Shown here: positions 1 to 9,237 of the stretch, piece after piece | How the letters are laid out: each line of letters opens with the position of its first letter | Numbering within the stretch: the first letter of the stretch is position 1 | Assembly (NCBI RefSeq): GCF_021699195.1 | Contig: NZ_SSXE01000002.1 | Coordinates: 62,001 to 126,000 of the forward strand | Source: Nonomuraea sp. MG754425 | GTDB lineage: Bacteria; Actinomycetota; Actinomycetes; Streptosporangiales; Streptosporangiaceae | Direction of reading: 5' to 3' | DNA length: 64,000 nt | Notes under the pieces: generated by a model | The model's input: the letters and a program-made list of their open reading frames with translations, nothing else | What the model was told of the DNA's origin: nothing | Databases searched by the model: none | Program-made: the position numbers and the translations under genes

Positions 1-2
1 TC

Positions 3-1271
3 GCCGCCCGGCTCATCGTGGAGGGGGCCGACGAGGGCGTCATGCTGTTCCTCGTCCCGATGGACGCGCCCGGCGTCCGGGTACGGCTGCTGCAACCCCG
101 CATCGGGCCCGCGATCGACCACTGCCTGACCACGTTCACCCACGTACGGCTCGGCCCCGACGCCCTGCTGCAAGGCCCCCAGGGCCGTTTCGCCCCCGAC
201 GGGACCTTCCGCAGCGACATCGGCAACCGCCGCCTGCGGCTGCTCGCCTCCATCGCCCGCGTGACCATCGGCAAGTTCTGCATGAGCGCCGCCGCGCTCG
301 GCGGGGCCCGGCAGGCGCTCGCCCTCGCCGTCCGCTACGCCCACATCCGCCACGCCGCGGCCCTCACCGGCCGCAACGCCGACCAGGTGCCCTTGTGGAG
401 TTACCGCTCCCACCACGCCCCGCTGCTGGAGGCGCTCGCGACCGCGTACGCCGCCACGCTGCTCCACCGCACCACGCTCGCCCGCTGGGAGGACGCGCTC
501 ATCACACCCGGCGCCGACCGCGAGGACGCCGAGATCCACGCCGCCCTCACCAAGGCGTGGATCACCTGGCAGGCCCGGCAGATCCTGATCGAATGCCGCG
601 AACGCTGCGGAGCCCAGGGCCTGTTCCCCGTCAACGGCCTGGCCGACTACCTGGCCACCATCGAGGGGCCGATCACCGCCGAGGGCGACAACCTGCCCAT
701 CCTCGTCAAGGCCGCCGCTCACCTGATGATGGGCCACGAGGGCGGGTCGCCCGCCGGGCCACCGCCGCACACCTCACCAGTCGACCCCGACTTCCTCCAG
801 TACGCGCTGCGCCAGGGCGAGGACCTGCACCGCCGGCGGGCCCGCGCCGCCCTGCGCGCCCCCGCCGAAGGAACCCTGTCCCGCTGGAACCACGCCACCG
901 GGCCCGCGCTGCGGCTCGCCGAGGCCACCGCCGCCCGGCTGGCCGCCCAGTCCCTGCTGGACGCCGCGCGCGCCTCGCCCAGCGCGCGGGCCGCCGGCCT
1001 GCTGCTGACCCTGCACCGGCTCCTGGCCATCGGCCTGCTCGTGCCCCGGACCGGTGACCTCCTCGCCGCCGGCCACCTGCGTCCTGACCACATCGAGCAG
1101 TTGCACGCCGCCCGCGAACAGGCCCTCACCGAACTGGCCCCGCACGTGACGACGCTCATCGACGCCTTCATGATCCCCGAGGACGTCTTCGCCCGGCATC
1201 CGATCGCGCTGCCCGACTGGGACAAGTTCGTCGAACGCATCCCCGCGGCCCTGGCCGGACCTGCGGAATGA
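3..1271 (+). CDS. Acyl-CoA oxidase/dehydrogenase-like flavoprotein, C-terminal part (5' end outside window)
   Basis: The reading frame is already open at base 3 and codes sensibly before the first GTG at 18, so the true start lies upstream of the window. About 420 residues are visible. They show the back half of an acyl-CoA oxidase-type flavoprotein: a beta-domain segment, then the all-alpha C-terminal domain with RYAHIRHA and the ECRERCGAQG segment typical of acyl-CoA oxidases, where FAD and substrate contacts are made. The family oxidises fatty acyl-CoA to the trans-2-enoyl-CoA in the cytoplasm. A tail of about 180 residues after LMMG is less conserved, as in the long oxidase subfamily. Substrate cannot be told. 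No neighbouring beta-oxidation gene is visible downstream. Confidence 0.8.
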   Translation, partial: AARLIVEGADEGVMLFLVPMDAPGVRVRLLQPRIGPAIDHCLTTFTHVRLGPDALLQGPQGRFAPDGTFRSDIGNRRLRLLASIARVTIGKFCMSAAALGGARQALALAVRYAHIRHAAALTGRNADQVPLWSYRSHHAPLLEALATAYAATLLHRTTLARWEDALITPGADREDAEIHAALTKAWITWQARQILIECRERCGAQGLFPVNGLADYLATIEGPITAEGDNLPILVKAAAHLMMGHEGGSPAGPPPHTSPVDPDFLQYALRQGEDLHRRRARAALRAPAEGTLSRWNHATGPALRLAEATAARLAAQSLLDAARASPSARAAGLLLTLHRLLAIGLLVPRTGDLLAAGHLRPDHIEQLHAAREQALTELAPHVTTLIDAFMIPEDVFARHPIALPDWDKFVERIPAALAGPAE

Positions 1272-1363
1272 CGGCGTCATTACTCTGCGTTTAAGTTACC
1301 TTACTCTTGGTTATCGCGAAGGGGGTGGCCGTCCCACCCCGACAACAGAAAGGCAGAGCCTCC

Positions 1364-1924
1364 ATGAACGCCTTCTTCCTCGACAAAATGCACAAGATCA
1401 TCCAGCTCCTCGACGACAACGGGGACGGCGCCCTGACCCTCGACGACTTCTACGGAGCCGCCGACCGCGTCACCCTCGCCTTCGGTCACACCCACGGCTC
1501 GCAGGCGCACCACCTCATCAGGGACGCCTACACCCAGATCTGGGACAAGACCTACGCCCCGATGGACTCCGACCAGGACAACATCCTCACCTTCGACGAA
1601 CTCGTCGACGCCCACCACGACGCGCTCCACGACCCCACCACCGGCTACGAGCACTTCCGCCCCCTCGCCCAGGCGTTCCTCACCCTCGCCGACGGTGACG
1701 GCGACGGCGTCATCAGCCGCCACGAGTTCGTCCAGACCATGATCCACGCCTTCCGCCTGACCGAGGACGCGGCCCGCGACGCCTTCGACGCCCTCGACGA
1801 GACCGGCGGCGGCGACCTCACCCACGACCAGGTCCACCTCGCCGCCAAGGGATTCTTCTGCACCGACGACCCGGGCGCCTACGGGGCCGGCCTCTTCGGC
1901 CCCATAGCGCCCGTCCGGGCCTGA
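1364..1924 (+). CDS. EF-hand calcium-binding protein
   Basis: This 186-residue soluble protein has four EF-hand loops. Three look functional: DDNGDGALTLDD near residue 20, DSDQDNILTFDE near 70 and DGDGDGVISRHE near 110. The fourth (DETGGGDLTHDQ, near 145) has Gly at a ligand position and may bind poorly. There is no signal peptide or membrane segment. The organisation matches actinobacterial calmodulin-like or calerythrin-like proteins, which buffer or sense cytosolic Ca2+. I chose ATG 1364, preceded by AGAAAGGCAG, over an in-frame ATG at 1307 that would add 19 unrelated residues. It is monocistronic, ends at a strong hairpin, and faces the next gene. A specific target is unknown. Confidence 0.88.
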   Translation: MNAFFLDKMHKIIQLLDDNGDGALTLDDFYGAADRVTLAFGHTHGSQAHHLIRDAYTQIWDKTYAPMDSDQDNILTFDELVDAHHDALHDPTTGYEHFRPLAQAFLTLADGDGDGVISRHEFVQTMIHAFRLTEDAARDAFDALDETGGGDLTHDQVHLAAKGFFCTDDPGAYGAGLFGPIAPVRA

Positions 1925-1943
1925 GCGCCCAGGCGCAGCCCGA

Positions 1944-1985
1944 TCCCGGCGTGCGGCCCCGGCCCGCGCCCCCCGCACGCCGGGA
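1944..1985. terminator. Bidirectional terminator hairpin
   Basis: A perfect 13-bp inverted repeat (TCCCGGCGTGCGG and its complement) with a C-rich loop sits between the convergent EF-hand and ArsR-type genes. There is no T run, which is usual for terminators in high-GC actinobacteria. Confidence 0.7.
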
Positions 1986-2013
1986 CGCACCCCCCACAGA
2001 CAACCGGTGCCGG

Positions 2014-3027
2014 TCAGTCCGCGAACGGCTCGCGCCGCATCGACCGGCAACTCGTCAGCAGCGCGACGCCGAGCGGCGTGACCGTGTGGATCACGTGGCC
2101 GCCGGACCTGCGGCTGACGATCAACCCGGCCTCCCGCAGCACCTGGGTGTGCTGGCTCACCCCGGAGGGCGAGATCCCGTGGCGGCGGGCCAACTCCCCC
2201 GTGGTCGCCCCATCCACGGCGGCCCTCAGGATGGCGGCCCTCGTGGGCCCGAGCAGCCGCGCGTCCGGACGGCCGGACGGCTCCTTCGGCATGGCCAGCG
2301 GGTGGTCCCGCTCGATCGGGTACACCAGCACCTGCGGCAGGTCGGGATCGGCCAGCGGCACCGGCGCGCCCCAGCAGAAGTACGACGGGATCAGCACCAG
2401 TCCCCGCCCGTCGAGCCGCACGTCCCGATCGACCGGATGGTCCATGCTCAGCACTGGTGGCCGCCACCGGATGACCGGACGGAAGCCGGCCAGCAGGTGG
2501 CCCACCCCGCCGTCCAGGAAGGCGCGCCCGCGCCTGGCCCGGTCGGCGTCCACCATCCCCTGGATCTCGGACCAGTACGGCGCGACGGCGGCGTCGAAGT
2601 AGCCGCACATGGCGTCGCGCAGGTGGTGAAAGGCGTCCACGCGGCCGTCGGCCAGCCCCCACGCCCATGACGGCGTGCCCGTCCTGGTCGCCAGCTTGTC
2701 CAGTTCCCTGCGCAGCAGCGCGCGTGGCGTGCTCAGCACCGCGTCCACCCCGGCGCCCAGCCCGTGCGCGCCGTCGGGCGGGGTGAGGAAGTCGGGGAAG
2801 TACGAGGAGCCGGCCGGGAAGAGCGGGGACAGCACGCGGCGCACCATGCCGAGACCGTCGCGTCTGGCCAGGTCGTGGCGGGCCCGGCCGCGCCAGGCGG
2901 CGAACGACCCCCTGCCGTTGCGTCCCGCCAGCCGGAACATGCTGAGCGCGATCTCCCACAGCGGATCGGCTGTCGGGGCGATGCACGTACGGGCGAGGTC
3001 CTCGTCGGTGAAGTGGATGCGCAACAT
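2014..3027 (-). CDS. ArsR-type winged-helix transcriptional regulator (DUF5937-like N-terminus)
   Basis: The protein is 337 residues. The last 100 form an ArsR-type winged helix, with ATTGELARRHGISPSGVSQH as the recognition region and a beta-hairpin wing near SRRSGGHVIHTVT. The first 230 residues resemble the uncharacterised N-terminal domain (DUF5937 type) common in actinobacterial ArsR-family regulators. There is no cysteine or histidine metal site like that of small ArsR sensors, so the signal is probably not a metal. The start at 3027 (MLRIHFTDED) is preferred to 3048 because the family starts this way. It is divergent from the SARP gene across 124 bp, so either could control the other. 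The target is not known. Confidence 0.82.
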   Translation of the reverse strand: MLRIHFTDEDLARTCIAPTADPLWEIALSMFRLAGRNGRGSFAAWRGRARHDLARRDGLGMVRRVLSPLFPAGSSYFPDFLTPPDGAHGLGAGVDAVLSTPRALLRRELDKLATRTGTPSWAWGLADGRVDAFHHLRDAMCGYFDAAVAPYWSEIQGMVDADRARRGRAFLDGGVGHLLAGFRPVIRWRPPVLSMDHPVDRDVRLDGRGLVLIPSYFCWGAPVPLADPDLPQVLVYPIERDHPLAMPKEPSGRPDARLLGPTRAAILRAAVDGATTGELARRHGISPSGVSQHTQVLREAGLIVSRRSGGHVIHTVTPLGVALLTSCRSMRREPFAD

Positions 3028-3151
3028 TGCCCGAGGCCGCCTCCCCACGTACTGGCTGGGCTTTTAAGCCCTGACTGCAATGCCTGGACCCGCGCGGGCC
3101 CCTCGATGACGATTGTCAGCCAACGGGGCGAAGCGGGTAAAGGGCAGGCGC

Positions 3152-6100
3152 ATGGTGGTGCGGTTCCAGGTTCTCGGACGGGTCGGGGTCAGCGTCGGCG
3201 GGCAGCCACTCGATCTCGGGCATCGTCAGCGCGAGTTGCTCGCGGTCATGCTGCTGCGCGCGAACGACACGGTCACCGTGGACCGGCTCGTGGAGATCTC
3301 CTTCCCGGCGCGGGCGCCGTCCTCGGCCCGCCGCCAGATCCAGAACACCGTCGGACGGCTGCGCCGGGCGCTGGCCGGAGCCGGCTGCCCCGACGTGATC
3401 GCGACCGTGCCGGGCGGCTACCGCCTGCGGGCCGGGCCCGACACGCTCGACCTGCTGGAATGGGCCGCGCACGCCGAGGCCGGACGGCAGGCGGCGGCGC
3501 AGGGCAGGCGGCCGGAGGCCGTCCGGTCGCTGCGCCGGGGCCTGGCCCTGTGGCACGGCCCGCTGCTGGCCGGGATCGAGCACGCGGGGCTGACGGCCGA
3601 GACCGCCGGCATCGAGCAGGCCCGGGTCGCCGCGCTGGAGGAGTGCCTGGAACTGGAGCTGCAGCTCGGCCGCCACCGCGAGCTGCTGCCCGAACTGGCC
3701 GCGCTCACCGGCGAGCACCCGCTGCGCGAGGGCCTGTGGGCGCTGCGCATGCTCGCCCTCTACCGGTGCGGGTCCAAGGCGGAGGCGCTGGAGCTCTACC
3801 GGACGGCCCGCGCCACGTTCGTGACCGAACTCGGCCTGGAGCCCGGACCGCCGCTGCGGCTGATGGAACGAGCCGTGCTCACCGACGACGCCTCCCTGCA
3901 CCTGGACCGGCCGCGGCGGCGGCCCTGCCAGTTACCCGCCGACGTGCCCGACTTCACCGGACGGGAGCGCGACGCGCTCGACGTGACCGCCGCGCTGCTC
4001 CCCCGTCAGGCGAGCCCCGCGGTGGCGGTCGCGGTCGTCGCGGGCCGGGCCGGGGTGGGCAAGACCACGCTCGCCGTGCACGTCGCGCACCAGGTGGCGG
4101 ACCGCTTCCCCGACGGCCGGCTGTTCGCCCGGCTGCGCGCCGTGCCCGACCGGCGGGTGGAGCCGGGAGAGGTGCTCGCGGACTTCCTGCGCGCGCTGGG
4201 CGAGCCCGTACAGGACCTGCCCGACGGCGTGGACGGACGGGCGGCCAGGTTCAGGGAGTGCCTGTCGCGGCGGCGGGTGCTGGTGGTCCTGGACGACGCC
4301 CTCGACGAAGCCCAGGTCCGCCCCCTGCTGCCGGGCGGCGCGGGATGCGCGGTGCTGATCACCGCCAGGCCGCGGCTGGCCGGCCTGCCCATCACGGGCC
4401 GGGTGGAGCTGGAGGAGCTGGAACCGGCCCAGTCCGTACGGTTCCTGGCCAAGGTCGCGGGTCCCGACCGGCTGCGCGCGGAGCCGGAGGCCACCGCCCG
4501 CCTCGTCCGGCTCTGCGGGAACCTGCCGCTGGCGCTCAGGATCGCCGGCGCCAGGCTGGCCGGCCGCCCGCACTGGCGGGTCGGCCACATGGTGGACCGG
4601 CTGCGGGACGAGCGCCGCCGCCTCGACGAGCTGACCCACGGCGACCTGGCGGTCCGCAGCAACCTCGCGCTGTCCACCGCCGGGCTCGACCCGGCCGCGC
4701 TCCGGCTGCTGTCCGCGCTGGCCCAGGCCGACGCCCCTGAGCTCCCCGGATGGGCGGCCCTGGCGGTGAACGGCACGCAGGACCTCCTCGACAGCCTCGT
4801 GGACGCCCAGTTGCTCCAGGTCGCCGGGCACCTGCGCTACCGCCTGCACGACCTCGTCCGCCTGCACGCCCGCGAGCTGGCGGCCCCTGACATCACCCCC
4901 ATGCTGGGCGGCTGGCTCGCGCTGACCGAGCGGGCGCACCGCGCGGCCCATGGCGGCGACTTCGCCGTCCTCCACGGGACCGCTCCCCGCTGGGACCCGC
5001 CCGGCTCGGAGCTCGCCGAGACCGACCCGCTGTCCTGGTACGAGACCGAGCGGCCGAACATCGTGGCCGCCGTCCGCCAGGCCGCCGCGCTCGGCCTCGA
5101 CGAGCTCTGCTGGGACCTGGCCGTCAGCGCGGTCTCGCTGTTCCAGACGCGGGGCCACTACGACGACTGGGAGCAGACGCACCGGGTCGCGCTGCTGGCC
5201 ACCCGCGCGGCCGGCAACACCCGCGGCTCGGCCGCCCTGCTCACCGGGCTGGGCCTGCTGGAGTCCTACCGGCACCGCTACGAGCCCGCCGCGGCCGCCG
5301 TCGAGGAGGCCCTGCACCTGTTCGAGCGCTGCCACGACCGGCACGGCTGGGCGCTCGCCCGCGCGGTGGCCGCCTTCACCGCGGGCATGCGGGGCCTGTA
5401 CGCCGAGGCGGTCGCCCAGTGCGGTTCCGCGCTGCACGCGATCCGGGAGGTCGGCGACGCGGGCGCGGAGATCCTCGTGCTCAGGCTGCTCGGCCAGCTC
5501 CTGGTGGACGTCGGCCATCTCGACTCCGCCCGTCCTTACCTCGACGAGGCGCTCGCCGCCAGCAGAGCACTCGGCCGGCACACCCACCCCGAGGTCGTCT
5601 ACCGCATCGGCGAACTGTTGCTCGGCTCCGGCCGGCTCGACGAGGCCGAACAGTCCTTCACCGACCTGCTCGCCACCGTACGCGACCTCGGCGACCTGCG
5701 CGGCGAGGCGTTCGCCCGCTACGGCCTGGGCTACCTGCACCTCGAACGCGACCGCCACGACACCGGCGAGGAGTACCTCCACCAGGCCATCGAACTGGCC
5801 GGCGCGGTGGACGAGCCGCTGGTCGAGGCCAAGGCGTGGCTGGCGCTCGGCGCGGCCAGCAGAGCCCGCCACGACCACGAGACCGCGCTGCGCCGGCTCA
5901 GCCGGGCGCAGCGGCTCACGACCGCCATCAACGCCCCCATCTGGCAGGCGCGCGTGCTGCACCAGCTCGCCGGGGTGCACAGCGAACGCGGCGCCGAGGA
6001 CGCGGCGGCCTCGGCCCACGCGCAGGTCCGCGAACTGCTGGCCGCCATCGGAGCCACCGACCCGGACGTCCACGCCGGCGTCCCCGGCCGGCGGTTATGA
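3152..6100 (+). CDS. SARP/AfsR-type transcriptional regulator with NB-ARC and TPR domains
   Basis: This 982-residue protein has the full AfsR-like layout. An OmpR-type winged helix occupies residues 1-95, followed by a bacterial transcriptional activation domain at about 100-245. An NB-ARC ATPase covers about 265-570, with Walker A GRAGVGKTTLA, Walker B RVLVVLDDA and the GNLPLAL motif. A TPR-rich C-terminus runs from about 680 to 970. Such proteins activate secondary-metabolism or stress genes, using ATP binding and TPR ligands as switches. I chose ATG 3152 (MVVRFQVLGRV), where the family begins, over a TTG at 3113. The gene is divergent from an ArsR-type regulator. The lanthipeptide cluster 5 kb downstream is a possible but unproven target. 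Confidence 0.92.
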   Translation: MVVRFQVLGRVGVSVGGQPLDLGHRQRELLAVMLLRANDTVTVDRLVEISFPARAPSSARRQIQNTVGRLRRALAGAGCPDVIATVPGGYRLRAGPDTLDLLEWAAHAEAGRQAAAQGRRPEAVRSLRRGLALWHGPLLAGIEHAGLTAETAGIEQARVAALEECLELELQLGRHRELLPELAALTGEHPLREGLWALRMLALYRCGSKAEALELYRTARATFVTELGLEPGPPLRLMERAVLTDDASLHLDRPRRRPCQLPADVPDFTGRERDALDVTAALLPRQASPAVAVAVVAGRAGVGKTTLAVHVAHQVADRFPDGRLFARLRAVPDRRVEPGEVLADFLRALGEPVQDLPDGVDGRAARFRECLSRRRVLVVLDDALDEAQVRPLLPGGAGCAVLITARPRLAGLPITGRVELEELEPAQSVRFLAKVAGPDRLRAEPEATARLVRLCGNLPLALRIAGARLAGRPHWRVGHMVDRLRDERRRLDELTHGDLAVRSNLALSTAGLDPAALRLLSALAQADAPELPGWAALAVNGTQDLLDSLVDAQLLQVAGHLRYRLHDLVRLHARELAAPDITPMLGGWLALTERAHRAAHGGDFAVLHGTAPRWDPPGSELAETDPLSWYETERPNIVAAVRQAAALGLDELCWDLAVSAVSLFQTRGHYDDWEQTHRVALLATRAAGNTRGSAALLTGLGLLESYRHRYEPAAAAVEEALHLFERCHDRHGWALARAVAAFTAGMRGLYAEAVAQCGSALHAIREVGDAGAEILVLRLLGQLLVDVGHLDSARPYLDEALAASRALGRHTHPEVVYRIGELLLGSGRLDEAEQSFTDLLATVRDLGDLRGEAFARYGLGYLHLERDRHDTGEEYLHQAIELAGAVDEPLVEAKAWLALGAASRARHDHETALRRLSRAQRLTTAINAPIWQARVLHQLAGVHSERGAEDAAASAHAQVRELLAAIGATDPDVHAGVPGRRL

Positions 6101-6192
6101 CCGGATGATGACGGCGATCGGCATGCTCGGAGCACACGAGCGCCCGGCGAGGAGGGCCTCGCGAAACGTACTCCAGCGGAAGGAACACGCGC

Positions 6193-6585
6193 GTGCGGAC
6201 ACCCAGACTGCAACGACCCTGCCAGGAAAGCTCAAGATCGTCCCGTCTCCGCCGGACGGCGCTCGCCCGTGTCACCGGCGTCGCCCTGGCGGCGACGGTC
6301 GCGACCGCGAGCGCCCTCATCTTCGCCCCGCCGGCTCAGGCATCGCCGAGCCAGTGCCGCCTGCAGAAGCTCACGATCAACGGCCAGCTTTCCGGCGCCA
6401 GGAGCGTCTGCCTTTCGGGCACGGGCAGGCATCAGGCCTGGGCCGTGTGTGCGGACGACGAATTCATCTGGGGGCCGCTGCGGAGCCCCGGCACGCATTT
6501 CTGGAACGTTTCGTGGGTCGAGTGCTCGCGTCTGGGGCTCTTCCGCAAGGCGAAGATCGTCGGCCAGTCGTTCACCAACAAGTAG
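6193..6585 (+). CDS. Small secreted protein of unknown function
   Basis: The protein is 130 residues. A basic N-terminus (RSSRLRRTALAR) is followed by a hydrophobic stretch ending APPAQA, a convincing Sec signal peptide cleaved near residue 50. The mature part has about 80 residues, four cysteines that could form two disulfides, and several Trp residues. I know no family. The GTG start at 6193 is backed by a GGAAGGA ribosome site 9 nt upstream. It stands alone behind the SARP gene with a 92-bp gap, so it may be co-transcribed or have its own promoter. Confidence 0.6.
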   Translation: MRTPRLQRPCQESSRSSRLRRTALARVTGVALAATVATASALIFAPPAQASPSQCRLQKLTINGQLSGARSVCLSGTGRHQAWAVCADDEFIWGPLRSPGTHFWNVSWVECSRLGLFRKAKIVGQSFTNK

Positions 6586-6599
6586 CAGTGATCACGGGG

Positions 6600-6931
6600 T
6601 CAGGGCGCGGGGAGGCGCAGGGGTGGGCGGTGGGCCCAGGTGGCCCAGCGCCAGAGCCACTCCGCGGGGCCCTGGCGGTAACGTGACCAGAGGGTGCAGA
6701 ACAGCCACTGGGCTGCCAGGATGGCTCCCGCCGTCCAGTACGCCGCCGTCAAGGAGTGGCCGATCGGCAGGCCATCGCGAGCAGCGCCATGAGCCGGCGC
6801 AGCAGGACCAGCCGCGGCCGGGGGACGCGGTTCGCGGCGGGCTCCATCAGTAGCGCGAACCCGACCCCGAACAGCAGGGAGAAGACCGGCAGCCCGAGCC
6901 AGGGATCCCACTCGCCCATGGGCCGCACCAC
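6600..6931 (-). pseudogene. Decayed DUF418 membrane-protein gene
   Basis: Two pieces of a DUF418 protein remain in different frames. At 6931-6749 the frame reads [15 protein letters not shown] and [10 protein letters not shown], which is the early DUF418 signature. It then runs into a stop at 6749. From about 6770 down to 6600 another frame carries the family's C-terminal end, [20 protein letters not shown] followed by LWRW. The N-terminus and roughly 200 central residues, including most membrane helices, are missing, so there has been an internal deletion with frame change. DUF418 proteins are multi-pass membrane proteins of unclear function. The call rests on remembered family motifs. Confidence 0.7.
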
Positions 6932-7132
6932 GACGCCTCCCCCGCCGTCGCCACGGCACCGGCCGCCGATCCCGGAATGTGATCTTCACAGCGCATGCGC
7001 CCATCCTGCGGACCCGGCCCGGCGCCCGCCTCGGCCGCAAGGCCGGGCTCGCGCTCCGGCGGCGGTACTTTCGGCTGATCCGGCTGGGCCGGGTCGGCAC
7101 GGCAACCAGAGGCGGGCCCGCGAAATCCCGGC

Positions 7133-7153
7133 TTGAGCCTGACCCGAGGTCAA
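7133..7153 (+). promoter_or_regulatory. Putative MerR-type operator/promoter
   Basis: An imperfect inverted repeat with TTGA and TCAA ends spans 21 bp and ends 17 bases before the ATG of the hydrolase gene at 7170. A MerR regulator is encoded right behind that gene. MerR proteins bind such repeats between over-spaced -35 and -10 boxes. A -35-like TTGAGC (7133) and a weak CACCCT (7158) would be 19 bp apart, which fits the MerR pattern, but the -10 is poor. Confidence 0.4.
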
Positions 7154-7169
7154 GGTGCACCCTCGCATC

Positions 7170-7964
7170 ATGAACGACACCGAACTGACGAAGTCGGCCT
7201 GGACCGGCATGGTGCCGGTCGACGACACCGAGCTGGCCGTCACCGACACCGGCGGGTCCGCGCCCTGCGTCGTCTACCTGAACGGCTCCTACGCCAGCCG
7301 GCGGCACTGGCGTCCCGTCATCGCCGAACTCGGCTCCGGCTGGCGGCACCTCAGCTACGACGAGCGGGCCCGGGGCCGGTCGAAGCGCTCGGCGGACTAT
7401 TCGTTCGAAGCCTGCGTCCGCGACCTCGACGCCGTGCTGCGGGCCAGGCGGGTGCCGCGCCCGCTGCTGGTGGGCTGGTCGTACGGGGCGTTGCTGGGGG
7501 TGCACTGGGCGGCCCGGCACCCCGACCGGGTCGCCGGGGTGGTCGGGGTGGACGGCCCCTATCCGGTCGGCTGGACCGACGAGGCCGGCCACGAACGCGT
7601 CCGGCGGCTGTTCCGGCGCTTGCGGTGGGCGTTGCCGGTGATGCGCCTCATCGGCAACGCCGCGCGGATGAGCGCCGAACAGCACGCCGAGGTCAACATC
7701 GAGGCCCACAAGATCCACGCCGCCCTCGAACCGGTCCTGGACGGCGTCACCGTCCCGATCCGGTACGTGGTCGCCTCGGGCGAGGCGTTCGGCAGCTCCG
7801 GTACCTTGCAACAGGACATGCGCGCCACCCTCGACCCGCTGCTCGCCCGCAACCCGAACCTGAAGGTGGGCGCGAAGGTCGCCAGCAACCACGGCTCCAT
7901 CGTGCGCAAGGATTTCCGCGCGATCGCCGAAGTGGTCCGCGGGCTCGGACAGGAAGTCGGTTGA
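7170..7964 (+). CDS. Alpha/beta-fold hydrolase
   Basis: A 264-residue cytoplasmic protein with the alpha/beta hydrolase fold. The nucleophile elbow is GWSYGA (Ser near residue 110), the oxyanion region is YLNGSYAS, and a likely catalytic His lies in SNHGSIV near the C-terminus. There is no signal peptide. The family includes esterases, lipases and lactonases, and the substrate cannot be read from sequence. It is followed after only 4 nt by a MerR regulator, so the two form an operon that the MerR protein probably controls. I chose ATG 7170 over GTG 7155. The transcript may be nearly leaderless. Confidence 0.85.
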   Translation: MNDTELTKSAWTGMVPVDDTELAVTDTGGSAPCVVYLNGSYASRRHWRPVIAELGSGWRHLSYDERARGRSKRSADYSFEACVRDLDAVLRARRVPRPLLVGWSYGALLGVHWAARHPDRVAGVVGVDGPYPVGWTDEAGHERVRRLFRRLRWALPVMRLIGNAARMSAEQHAEVNIEAHKIHAALEPVLDGVTVPIRYVVASGEAFGSSGTLQQDMRATLDPLLARNPNLKVGAKVASNHGSIVRKDFRAIAEVVRGLGQEVG

Positions 7965-7968
7965 ACGG

Positions 7969-8742
7969 ATGACGATCGGCGTCACGATCGGCCAGGCGGC
8001 GGCGTTCGCCGGCGTCACGATCAAGACCGTGCGGCACTACCACAAGCACGGCCTGGTCGAGGAGCCGCGCCGCGATTCCTCCGGCTACCGGCGCTACGGA
8101 TCGGCCGAGCTGTTGCGGCTGGTCCAGGTCCGGACGCTGGCCGCGGCCGGCGTGCCGTTGGCCGAGATCGGGCCCCTGCTCGACGCCGATCCCGAACGGT
8201 TCGCCGGCATGCTCGTCGACGTCGAGCAGCGGCTCACCGACCGCATCGACGAGCTGATCGCGCGGCGCGACACGCTGCGCCGGCTGGCCGGCGGCGACCG
8301 GGCCCTGCTGCCCGACCGGGCCTGCGCGCTGCTGAACCGCACCGCCGCCCTCGGCTTCACCGCGGAGCAGGTGGCGATCTACCGCGAGAGCCTGGTGCTG
8401 GTCAGGGCCCTGGTCCCGGACGGCTTCGACGCCTACCTCGCCCAGGTCGAGGACGCCTTCGACGACACCCGGTTCGTCGAGCTGGTCAGGCGGTGCTGGG
8501 TCGCCAAGGACTGGGAGCCGGACGACTCCCGGATCGAGGAACTAGCCACCGCCATGGCCGAGCAGTTCCTCGCCAACCGGGCGCTGCTCACGGTCTCGTC
8601 CGATTTCCAGGCCCGCATCGACACCACCCGCTACGGCCTGCTCAACCACTTCGGCGAGGACCACGAACCGACCATGGCCCGGCTGACCGCCCTGGTCGAG
8701 GCGAAACTCCGCTCCGCCGGTGTGCGCATCCCGCACCAGTGA
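7969..8742 (+). CDS. MerR-family transcriptional regulator with long effector domain
   Basis: The protein is 257 residues. An N-terminal MerR winged helix ([20 protein letters not shown], then [13 protein letters not shown]) covers residues 5-75, a coiled-coil dimer helix runs to about 115, and a 140-residue helical C-terminal domain follows. No cysteine cluster is present, so it is not a metal or SoxR-type redox sensor. The long C-terminus suggests a TipAS-like or BmrR-like ligand domain, but I cannot assign a ligand. It starts 4 nt after the hydrolase gene and is likely autoregulated from the operator at 7133-7153. Confidence 0.88.
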   Translation: MTIGVTIGQAAAFAGVTIKTVRHYHKHGLVEEPRRDSSGYRRYGSAELLRLVQVRTLAAAGVPLAEIGPLLDADPERFAGMLVDVEQRLTDRIDELIARRDTLRRLAGGDRALLPDRACALLNRTAALGFTAEQVAIYRESLVLVRALVPDGFDAYLAQVEDAFDDTRFVELVRRCWVAKDWEPDDSRIEELATAMAEQFLANRALLTVSSDFQARIDTTRYGLLNHFGEDHEPTMARLTALVEAKLRSAGVRIPHQ

Positions 8743-8762
8743 CGCCGGGCCCTGCGGTGAGG

Positions 8763-9200
8763 TCAGCGCGAATGAACCTCGTCGTGGGCCTCCTCGACGG
8801 AGGCGCCGGACATGAGCGCCTCGACTCCGTCGGCGAATTTGCGGCATTCGAGGAGGTCCTCGTGCGGGCAGCACAGGCCGTGGGCGATGGCGGTCCGTGC
8901 CGCCTGCGCCTGGGCGATCCGCTGCTCCAGCTCGGTGAGCTTGCGCCGGTACAGCTCCCGCCAGCCGTCACCGGACGCCGAACGGGCCTCGATGAACCCG
9001 TTGGCCTCGCGCAACGTGAAACCGACGTTCCTCAGCAGCAGCACCAGCCCGACCAGCCCGACCGCCGAGGGCGGGTAACGCCGCTGCCCCGAGACCCGGG
9101 CGGGGGCGGGCAGCAGGCCGAGTTCCTCCCAGTAGCGCAGCGCGGAGGTGGCGACGCCCGTGCGGCTCGCCAGTTCGCCGATCGTCAGTTGCTCGCCCAT
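8763..9200 (-). CDS. MerR-family transcriptional regulator, redox-type Cys motif
   Basis: A 145-residue MerR protein. The DNA-binding domain (IGELASRTGVATSALRYWEE) is followed by a dimerisation helix and a C-terminal stretch HGLCCPHEDLLECRKF. That stretch holds three Cys and one His that could bind a metal or respond to oxidation. The spacing is not the CxxCxC(x5)C of SoxR, so an iron-sulfur cluster is not supported. The start at 9200 (MGEQLTIGEL) is the usual family start, and upstream codons overlap the opposite gene. It is divergent from a methyltransferase gene with a perfect palindrome in the 37-bp gap, so it very likely controls that gene and itself. Confidence 0.88.
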   Translation of the reverse strand: MGEQLTIGELASRTGVATSALRYWEELGLLPAPARVSGQRRYPPSAVGLVGLVLLLRNVGFTLREANGFIEARSASGDGWRELYRRKLTELEQRIAQAQAARTAIAHGLCCPHEDLLECRKFADGVEALMSGASVEEAHDEVHSR

Positions 9201-9203
9201 TGA

Positions 9204-9221
9204 CTTCAAGCGTACTTGAAG
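9204..9221. promoter_or_regulatory. SoxR-box-like MerR operator
   Basis: CTTCAAGCGTACTTGAAG has perfect 7-bp arms around CGTA. It resembles the SoxR box CCTCAAGTTAACTTGAGG (established). It fills the gap between the MerR gene (start 9200) and the methyltransferase gene (start 9238), and is the best operator candidate for both. Confidence 0.75.
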
Positions 9222-9237
9222 CCGTTGACTGGCGATC

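Noticed and set aside
2764..4740. Long open frame (658 codons) on the plus strand
   Set aside because: Arg/Pro/Gly-rich low-complexity product overlapping the ArsR-type and SARP genes in another frame; a GC-bias shadow.
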